A stretch of DNA of 11,672 nucleotides from assembly GCA_009779335.1 (NCBI GenBank), contig WREM01000019.1, forward strand, positions 1-11,672. The letters are read 5' to 3'. Shown piece by piece: positions 6,769 through 11,672 of the stretch. Source of the DNA: Streptococcaceae bacterium. Lineage in GTDB: Bacteria; Bacillota; Bacilli; Lactobacillales; Streptococcaceae. The position numbers and the translations under genes are program-made. Positions within the stretch are counted from its first letter, which is position 1, and every line of letters begins with the position of its first letter. The notes under the pieces were generated by a model. It was not told the origin of the DNA and did not search any database. It saw only the letters and a program-made list of their open reading frames with translations.

Positions 6769-7536
6769 ATGACAATAGAAGCAGTAATCTTTGATTGGGC
6801 AGGAACGACAGTTGATTATGGATGTTTTGCTCCTGTTCAAGCATTTGTAGATGCTTTCAAAGAAAAAAGAATTGATGTTACTTTGGAAGAAGTACGTGAA
6901 CCCATGGGTATGTTGAAACGTACTCATATTGAAACAATGCTTAATATGCCCCGTATTAAAGCTCTCTTCAAAGATGAATACGGACGCAGTTGGGATTCAA
7001 ATGATGTCGATGAACTCCTTGCAACCTTTACGGATAAATTGATGAATAAATTAGTCCAAGAAACAGAATTGAAGCCCTTTCTTTTAGAAGCAATAGAGAA
7101 ATTGCAAGAAAAAGGGATTGCTATAGGAGCTACAACTGGATATACACGTCAAATGATTAAACCTGTAGCAAAAAGAGCAGAGGAGTTGGGATACAAGCCT
7201 GACGCCTCATTTACTCCTGATGAGACAGAAAATATGGGGAGGCCTTATCCATATATGATTTTTGAAAATATGAAAGCCTTAGGTATCATATCTGTAAAAA
7301 ATGTGATTAAGGTTGGAGATACAGTAGCAGATATTCAAGAAGCTAAGAATGCTGGAATACGTGCCTTTGGTGTTATTGAAGGTTCATCACTCATGGGATT
7401 GAGTAAAGAGGAATATGAATCACTTTCTGAGCAAGAACAAGAAGCAAGAAAAAAAACAGTAGAACACAAGTTCTATGAAGCGGGAGCAGACATGGTCATT
7501 AATAATTTGTCTGAGTTGATAGAATTTATCAATTAA
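6769..7536 (+). CDS. phnX: Phosphonoacetaldehyde hydrolase (phosphonatase)
   Basis: A 255-residue HAD-superfamily enzyme that hydrolyses the C-P bond of phosphonoacetaldehyde to acetaldehyde and phosphate. The signature DWAGTTVDYGCFAP starts at the nucleophile D9; A11 replaces the usual HAD general-acid aspartate, as expected for phosphonatases. K50 (MGMLKRTHI) is the Schiff-base lysine in the cap domain. D9 and K50 are each offset by 3 from the D12 and K53 of the Bacillus cereus enzyme. The later HAD motifs TTGYTRQMI (threonine motif), GRPYPYMI and KVGDTVADIQEAKNAG (Mg-binding aspartates) are intact. TGAGGA (6755-6760) overlaps the phnW stop. It is the last gene of the operon; a terminator follows at about 7627. 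Phosphate released here would be the benefit of the whole system. Confidence 0.96.
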   Translation: MTIEAVIFDWAGTTVDYGCFAPVQAFVDAFKEKRIDVTLEEVREPMGMLKRTHIETMLNMPRIKALFKDEYGRSWDSNDVDELLATFTDKLMNKLVQETELKPFLLEAIEKLQEKGIAIGATTGYTRQMIKPVAKRAEELGYKPDASFTPDETENMGRPYPYMIFENMKALGIISVKNVIKVGDTVADIQEAKNAGIRAFGVIEGSSLMGLSKEEYESLSEQEQEARKKTVEHKFYEAGADMVINNLSELIEFIN

Positions 7537-7626
7537 TAATCATGAGAAAGTTGATATTGGCAAGTAAAATGTAATGAAAAAAATAATTCAATTTCTTATG
7601 CTTATGCTATCAAAGCAGACAACTAT

Positions 7627-7651
7627 AGAGGGAGTTAAATACTCCTTTTTT
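7627..7651 (+). terminator. Rho-independent terminator of the phosphonate operon
   Basis: Stem 7627-7635 pairs with 7641-7649 around loop TAAAT (core GGAGT/ACTCC, outer pairs include G-U), followed by T at 7646-7651. It lies 90 nt after phnX. The 7537-7626 stretch between them shows no gene or convincing structure. Confidence 0.8.
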
Positions 7652-7701
7652 ATTTGTATTTCATTTCAAATAATAAGAAATAAATGATAAAATGAAGAAA
7701 A

Positions 7702-7707
7702 TATAAT
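7702..7707 (+). promoter_or_regulatory. Likely -10 of the surface-protein gene
   Basis: A perfect TATAAT lies 35 nt before the ATG of the surface protein, in an AT-rich leader, with AAAGGA (7729-7734) 8 nt before the ATG. There is no clear -35, so strength cannot be judged. Confidence 0.45.
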
Positions 7708-7742
7708 GATTTTATTATTTATGAATTGAAAGGAATGGATAA

Positions 7743-10700
7743 ATGGCTGTGAAAAAAGGAAAATCACTATTAAAACATAATAAAGTTACTCTCAATAGGA
7801 AGCATGAAAGGCATATGAATCAACTTAAACGTTCTTTATTAGTAAGTGCCGCTTTTTTAGGGACAGTAACGATGATTAGTGGCATACCAATTACAAAAAT
7901 AAAAAACAGTACTCTATTTACAAAAGTTTCAGCAGTGGTAATGGGAGCGATTGTCCCGGGACAGTCTTATACGACAGGAAATACGACCTACGGAACATCA
8001 GATTTGACGGTGGCGAGTAATTGGACCCTAAAGGGTGCAACAGGGACACCCACTCCGACATGGTCATCCAACTGGATTAATATGACACCTAATGCTCAGA
8101 ATCAACAGGCGTGGGGAACACTCAACTATGCCTTTGATATGACCCAACCTGTAAGTTTCACAGGATCCATTAAAGCAGCAGGAAATGTACCTGCTACGAC
8201 CAACTCAGCTGGAGATTATCTAGGGGTTATATTTACACCTGTGAACCAAGCCCAAGCCATGACAGGTGGCGGGAGTTACAATCTAGGGATTGCTGGTCTA
8301 CCCAACTCTATCTTTGCAGGTCGTGATTATTATTATAATTCCAATGTTGGAGATAACAGTCTAGGATCGAATGGGATATTGAATGCTTTATACCCCAATT
8401 CATCCAATCAGATTCGTATAGCTACGACGGATTCATCAGGGAATTTGACCGCCTCAGGATCAACTGCCTCAGGAGTTAACCCTGTATCTCAAACTGCTAT
8501 TAATACAGCAGGAGATACATTGAGCATACAATGGACACCTACATCTACCAATGCCTCACTTAATCAAGTGACGGGAACTTTAACCATGACCATCAATGGA
8601 ACAACAGTAACATATACCAATCTGACCATGCAACAATCCATGACTTTTGGAGTTGGAGCATCAACGGGTGGGAACTATAGTGCCATGTCGGTCAGCTTCA
8701 ATGGAGGAAGTTTATCTGCCACTAAAGCTACAACTACAGCAACGATAAACTATGTAAATCAAGCGACAGGGAACCCCATTGCCAGCCCATCCTATGTAAA
8801 AGGAAATATAGGGGATAGTATAGGTGTAGATACATCAGGAGAAAGCTATGATTATACTGCACCAGCTAATCTCTCAGGCTATCATCTTTCAACGACTTTG
8901 CCTACGCCAATAATATTGGCACAGACATACGGGACAACTAATGCCAACGTAATTAATGTTCCTTATATAGGAGATTCACAAACGCAGATTTTCAATATCA
9001 CACCTCCTCTTGCCAAATATGGAACAAGCAGTCAACAAACCCAAACAAGTACAACAGGTCAAGCATTCCCCACCTATGCTGTCCCACAAATTAATGGATA
9101 CATCAGCTATGTGGATGGTGTAGCAACGACAAGCTTTAATGAAACAGCAGATAATACTTCAAATGGGGCATCTTCTATTGATTCAAGTCCACAAACACAT
9201 AACGTGACTTATACAGCGATTACTCAAACAGCAAACTTTAATTTTGCATGGGCGAGTGATGTCCCGGGTACTGGGACAAACCAAGGGACATTAGAAGGGA
9301 CACTTCCTACATCCATAGTAGAAACAGGACTGACGGATACGACTATTAATGCACCGGGACTGACGATTCCGTCAGGCTATTATCTCTCCTCTGTTCAAGG
9401 TTCAGATGGAATTACTTACACTGGAGATAATGCTTTAGCTGATGCCTTATCTGCCAATCCCACTTATTCAGGGAGTATAGCCAATAACTTCACACTTACA
9501 CTTTCTGCAAGTGTGCAGAGTGCTAGCCTTGTGACGACTAATCCAGATGGGACGGTAAATATGCAAATGAATACAGGAGAAACAGGTGGGGATTTCACAT
9601 TTACATCTGTGCCACAGGCAATTACAGACAGTCAGGGCAGAGTGTATTATGCAGTAGTGACGAATCCAGATGGGACAACATCAGGAAGTAGCAGTGCTCC
9701 AGCTGATACATCTGCAATTTCGGGAACTTATGATAAGACAAACAACGGCTCTAGCAAGACGGATCAGCAACCACAGAACTATACTGTTAATTATGTCCTG
9801 AGCGATGAATCCTCCGACTCTGAGTCAACTTATGATGAGGTCTCAGATTCAATATCTGATACAGTTTCGGAAGCAAATGAGGCTTCGGATTCTCTATCTG
9901 ATCAATCCTATGATTCTACAAGTGACTCAACCTCTGTTGAGAATCAAGAATCAGATTCTACCTTCCACTCTGCATTGGATGAGTCAGACTCTACAGCCTT
10001 GTCTGAATCAGAGGCAGGAGTGAGTGAATCAGAATCTACATCTGGTTATGATGAAGCCTCGGACTCTCTATCAGATTCCACAGAGATTTCAGAATCTGCC
10101 TATGACTCTCTATCTGATGTGGTCAGTGATTCAGACAGTATTTCTAACTATGAATCAAACTACGATTCAGCTTCTGATTCGGCATCAAATGTACAATCTG
10201 AATCCTTATCAGACTATGATTCATCGTCTGATTCCCTGTCTGATCTGACCAGTGAGTCAGAAAGTGATTCTTTATCGGATTTATCAAGTGAGTCTCTGTC
10301 AGATTCGACAGAGATTTCAGAATCTGCCTATGACTCTCTATCTGATGTGGTCAGTGATTCAGACAGTGTTTCTAACTATGAATCAAATGTTGATTCAGCC
10401 TCTGATTCGGCATCAAATGTACAATCTGAATCCTTGTCAGACTATGATTCAGCGTCAGATTCCTTGTCTGATCTGACCAGTGAGTCAGAAAGTGACTCCT
10501 TATCGGATTTATCAAGTGAGTCAGAAAGCAACTCTTTACTAGATTCAACTAGTGAGTCGGAGAGTGAATCATTATCAGATTTAATCAGCGAATTTGATTC
10601 AGAAATAAGTTCAGAGTCAGATTCAACATCTGATTCTGAACTAATGTCAGAGTCTGAGTGGAATAATACCCTCCTTTCTGAGATTGATTCTATCTCTGAG

Positions 10701-11021
10701 TTCATATCAGAATCTGATGCAATGTCGGATTCAAGCCTTCAATATGAGAGTGAACATGGCAGCGAATCAATCAGTGCACTATCCATAAAAGTGCCTCAAA
10801 GTAAAGCAATCATTCCTACCACTCAGCCAAGCGATGAATCTGCTCAATCATCAGACAGACCCAGCACGCATAGCAGTGACTCTCCTCTTCTCCATCAAGA
10901 AGCAGATATGCCAGCTACTGGAGAGCAGGAAGACAATGAAATTAAGGCATTGGGACTTACAGGATTTGCTTTACTCTTAGCCAAATTAAAAAGAAAAAAA
11001 TCAGATAAAAAAGAAAAATAA
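7743..11021 (+). CDS. LPXTG-like (MPATG) cell-wall surface adhesin with lectin-like, MucBP-like and Ser/Asp repeat regions
   Basis: A 1092-residue wall-anchored protein. The long basic N-terminus (1-30) leads to hydrophobic segments at about 31-50 and 62-73, resembling the extended signal peptides of large adhesins. Residues about 78-325 look like an L-type lectin-like domain (GDYLGVIFTP, LGIAGLPNSIF, GRDYYYN, NQIRIATTDSSGN). From about 332 (ATINYVNQATGNPIASP) there are MucBP-like modules to about 500, then Thr/Asn/Gly-rich modules to about 685. Residues 686 to about 1000 are a Ser/Asp/Glu stalk. The end has MPATG (1056-1060), the short hydrophobic stretch ALGLTGFALLLA, and a basic tail, so a sortase would cut and link it to peptidoglycan. 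The predicted role is binding host or food glycans. ATG 7743 has AAAGGA at 7729-7734; Met25 (7815) is a possible later start. No cysteine is seen. The lectin and MucBP labels are from pattern recognition. Confidence 0.88.
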   Translation: MAVKKGKSLLKHNKVTLNRKHERHMNQLKRSLLVSAAFLGTVTMISGIPITKIKNSTLFTKVSAVVMGAIVPGQSYTTGNTTYGTSDLTVASNWTLKGATGTPTPTWSSNWINMTPNAQNQQAWGTLNYAFDMTQPVSFTGSIKAAGNVPATTNSAGDYLGVIFTPVNQAQAMTGGGSYNLGIAGLPNSIFAGRDYYYNSNVGDNSLGSNGILNALYPNSSNQIRIATTDSSGNLTASGSTASGVNPVSQTAINTAGDTLSIQWTPTSTNASLNQVTGTLTMTINGTTVTYTNLTMQQSMTFGVGASTGGNYSAMSVSFNGGSLSATKATTTATINYVNQATGNPIASPSYVKGNIGDSIGVDTSGESYDYTAPANLSGYHLSTTLPTPIILAQTYGTTNANVINVPYIGDSQTQIFNITPPLAKYGTSSQQTQTSTTGQAFPTYAVPQINGYISYVDGVATTSFNETADNTSNGASSIDSSPQTHNVTYTAITQTANFNFAWASDVPGTGTNQGTLEGTLPTSIVETGLTDTTINAPGLTIPSGYYLSSVQGSDGITYTGDNALADALSANPTYSGSIANNFTLTLSASVQSASLVTTNPDGTVNMQMNTGETGGDFTFTSVPQAITDSQGRVYYAVVTNPDGTTSGSSSAPADTSAISGTYDKTNNGSSKTDQQPQNYTVNYVLSDESSDSESTYDEVSDSISDTVSEANEASDSLSDQSYDSTSDSTSVENQESDSTFHSALDESDSTALSESEAGVSESESTSGYDEASDSLSDSTEISESAYDSLSDVVSDSDSISNYESNYDSASDSASNVQSESLSDYDSSSDSLSDLTSESESDSLSDLSSESLSDSTEISESAYDSLSDVVSDSDSVSNYESNVDSASDSASNVQSESLSDYDSASDSLSDLTSESESDSLSDLSSESESNSLLDSTSESESESLSDLISEFDSEISSESDSTSDSELMSESEWNNTLLSEIDSISEFISESDAMSDSSLQYESEHGSESISALSIKVPQSKAIIPTTQPSDESAQSSDRPSTHSSDSPLLHQEADMPATGEQEDNEIKALGLTGFALLLAKLKRKKSDKKEK
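10065..10520 (+). repeat. 228-bp tandem duplication in the Ser/Asp stalk
   Basis: Two adjacent copies, 10065-10292 and 10293-10520, are 228 bp (76 codons) apart and nearly identical, for example both contain STEISESAYDSLSDVVSD. Differences are scattered and mostly silent or single-residue (SISNYE and SVSNYE; SSSDS and SASDS). Because the unit is a multiple of 3, gain or loss of a copy keeps the frame and changes stalk length. Confidence 0.9.
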
Positions 11022-11022
11022 G

Positions 11023-11051
11023 AAAAATAAGAAGCTGGGCTTCTTATTTTT
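11023..11051. terminator. Bidirectional terminator between convergent surface-protein and glucosaminidase genes
   Basis: A perfect 13-bp stem (11023-11035 with 11039-11051) has a 3-nt TGG loop, with A-rich left and T-rich right flanks, so it can end transcripts from both strands. The stop codon of the glucosaminidase gene (11046-11044, minus) lies inside the right arm. Confidence 0.85.
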
Positions 11052-11670
11052 TGTCATATTGATTGAGGTGATATTTTTCGATGAGGGTGATGAGTTTGGT
11101 TGCATAATCTGGATCTGTGGCATAGCCTGAGTTCTGTACTGCGTGCGCGGCAGTCTTATAATCTTTGGCATTCAACACAGAAGCATATTGATTAGGATTC
11201 CATGTTGTTCCTTCTGTGAAGAGCATGGAATGTCCCATGACAGATTGTTCATAGCTGTCATAGACACGGAACTGCCCCTTAATGGTAATCCACTGTCCAT
11301 TTTCAAATTCTTGAGTGTTGAGCGTGACGGTAGGGACATCGCCATAAGCCTTGATACCAAAGATATTATGGTATTTTGCAGAAAGCCCACTCTGTCCAAA
11401 ATCACTCTCTAAGCAAGCCTGTGCTAAAGTAATAGAAGAAAGAATACCATACTTGCTCTCAGCACTCTGGGCCAAAGGAGCAATCTCGGCAATGAAGTTA
11501 TGCTCAATGATCGACTGTGCATGTGTGCTCAAATCATCAGAACTGTACCCTCCTTCTACAGAAGAAGAATTGTACAAGAGAAGAAATGCGGTAATGATAC
11601 ATAATCCAACTTGAAGGAGAATCTCCCACCATTGAATTTTTCTTTGTTTGTGCGGTCTTTTTCTTTTCAT
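11044..11670 (-). CDS. Membrane-anchored GH73 N-acetylglucosaminidase (AcmC-like autolysin)
   Basis: A 208-residue peptidoglycan hydrolase. The basic start MKRKRPHKQRK and one hydrophobic segment (about 17-33) form an uncleaved signal anchor or signal peptide. The GH73 domain spans about 55-205, with the catalytic Glu88 in LAQACLESDFG, then SGLSAKYHNIFGIKA, the FRVYDSYEQS strand, and the C-terminal GYATDPDYATKL block typical of this family. Unlike lactococcal AcmA and AcmD it has no LysM wall-binding repeats; the short size resembles the LysM-free AcmC, but I cannot confirm orthology. It would cleave glycan strands during cell separation. The ATG at 11670 is 2 nt from the window edge, so promoter and ribosome binding site are not visible. 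It converges on the surface-protein gene. Confidence 0.92.
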   Translation of the reverse strand: MKRKRPHKQRKIQWWEILLQVGLCIITAFLLLYNSSSVEGGYSSDDLSTHAQSIIEHNFIAEIAPLAQSAESKYGILSSITLAQACLESDFGQSGLSAKYHNIFGIKAYGDVPTVTLNTQEFENGQWITIKGQFRVYDSYEQSVMGHSMLFTEGTTWNPNQYASVLNAKDYKTAAHAVQNSGYATDPDYATKLITLIEKYHLNQYDKK

Positions 11671-11672
11671 TA

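Noticed and set aside
7542..7574. 10-codon frame after phnX
   Set aside because: It has no ribosome binding site and no recognisable features; likely chance.
2061..7740. Attachment-site repeat of the tmRNA 3' end flanking the phosphonate operon
   Set aside because: I looked for a second copy of the T-arm/acceptor sequence after phnX and saw none, and there is no integrase gene.
9805..10476. Three plus-strand frames of about 70 codons inside the stalk
   Set aside because: They are out-of-frame shadows of the repeat DNA; two of them look alike only because of the 228-bp duplication.
10065..10520. CRISPR-like array
   Set aside because: The repeats are long, in-frame, coding and adjacent without unique spacers, so they are protein repeats.
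10442..10705. Minus-strand 87-codon open frame rich in S, D and E
   Set aside because: It is antisense to the stalk. TCAGA/TCTGA-type codons read as S/D/E on both strands, so this is a composition shadow.

Overview
The window looks like a low-GC Firmicute chromosome, most likely a Lactococcus or a close relative in the Streptococcaceae. Four things suggest this: AT-rich intergenic DNA, a tmRNA tag of the streptococcal/lactococcal type (AKNNNTYAVAA), a YlxM protein, and a sortase-anchored mucin/lectin-type surface protein next to a short GH73 glucosaminidase. The genus is inferred from these features; no database search was run.

Layout. Positions 1-1264 (minus strand) hold a two-component system: an OmpR-type response regulator followed by a membrane histidine kinase that runs off the left edge. 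Divergent from it is ylxM (1341-1673). Both genes have an extended -10 box exactly 6 nt from the ATG and no Shine-Dalgarno sequence, so both mRNAs are predicted to be leaderless. Next come a promoter overlapping a terminator hairpin, the tmRNA gene ssrA (1721-2074) and its terminator.

Positions 2103-7651 form one unit for uptake and breakdown of 2-aminoethylphosphonate (AEP). It holds an ABC ATPase, a fused two-domain permease, a lipoprotein binding protein, AEP:pyruvate transaminase (phnW) and phosphonoacetaldehyde hydrolase (phnX). The transporter would import AEP. PhnW would convert it with pyruvate to phosphonoacetaldehyde and alanine, and PhnX would split that into acetaldehyde and phosphate. 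Upstream is an array of four TTTACA hexamers in helical phase, resembling the Bacillus PhoP box. This suggests phosphate-starvation control of a promoter that has no good -35.

Positions 7743-11021 encode a 1092-residue surface adhesin: signal region, L-type-lectin-like domain, MucBP-like modules, a long Ser/Asp/Glu repeat stalk with a 228-bp tandem duplication, and an MPATG sorting signal. It converges on a membrane-anchored GH73 glucosaminidase (11044-11670, minus strand), and the two share a bidirectional terminator.

The most interesting signals are regulatory: the Pho-box-like array in front of the phosphonate operon, the paired leaderless promoters, and the ssrA promoter whose predicted start site falls inside the upstream terminator hairpin.
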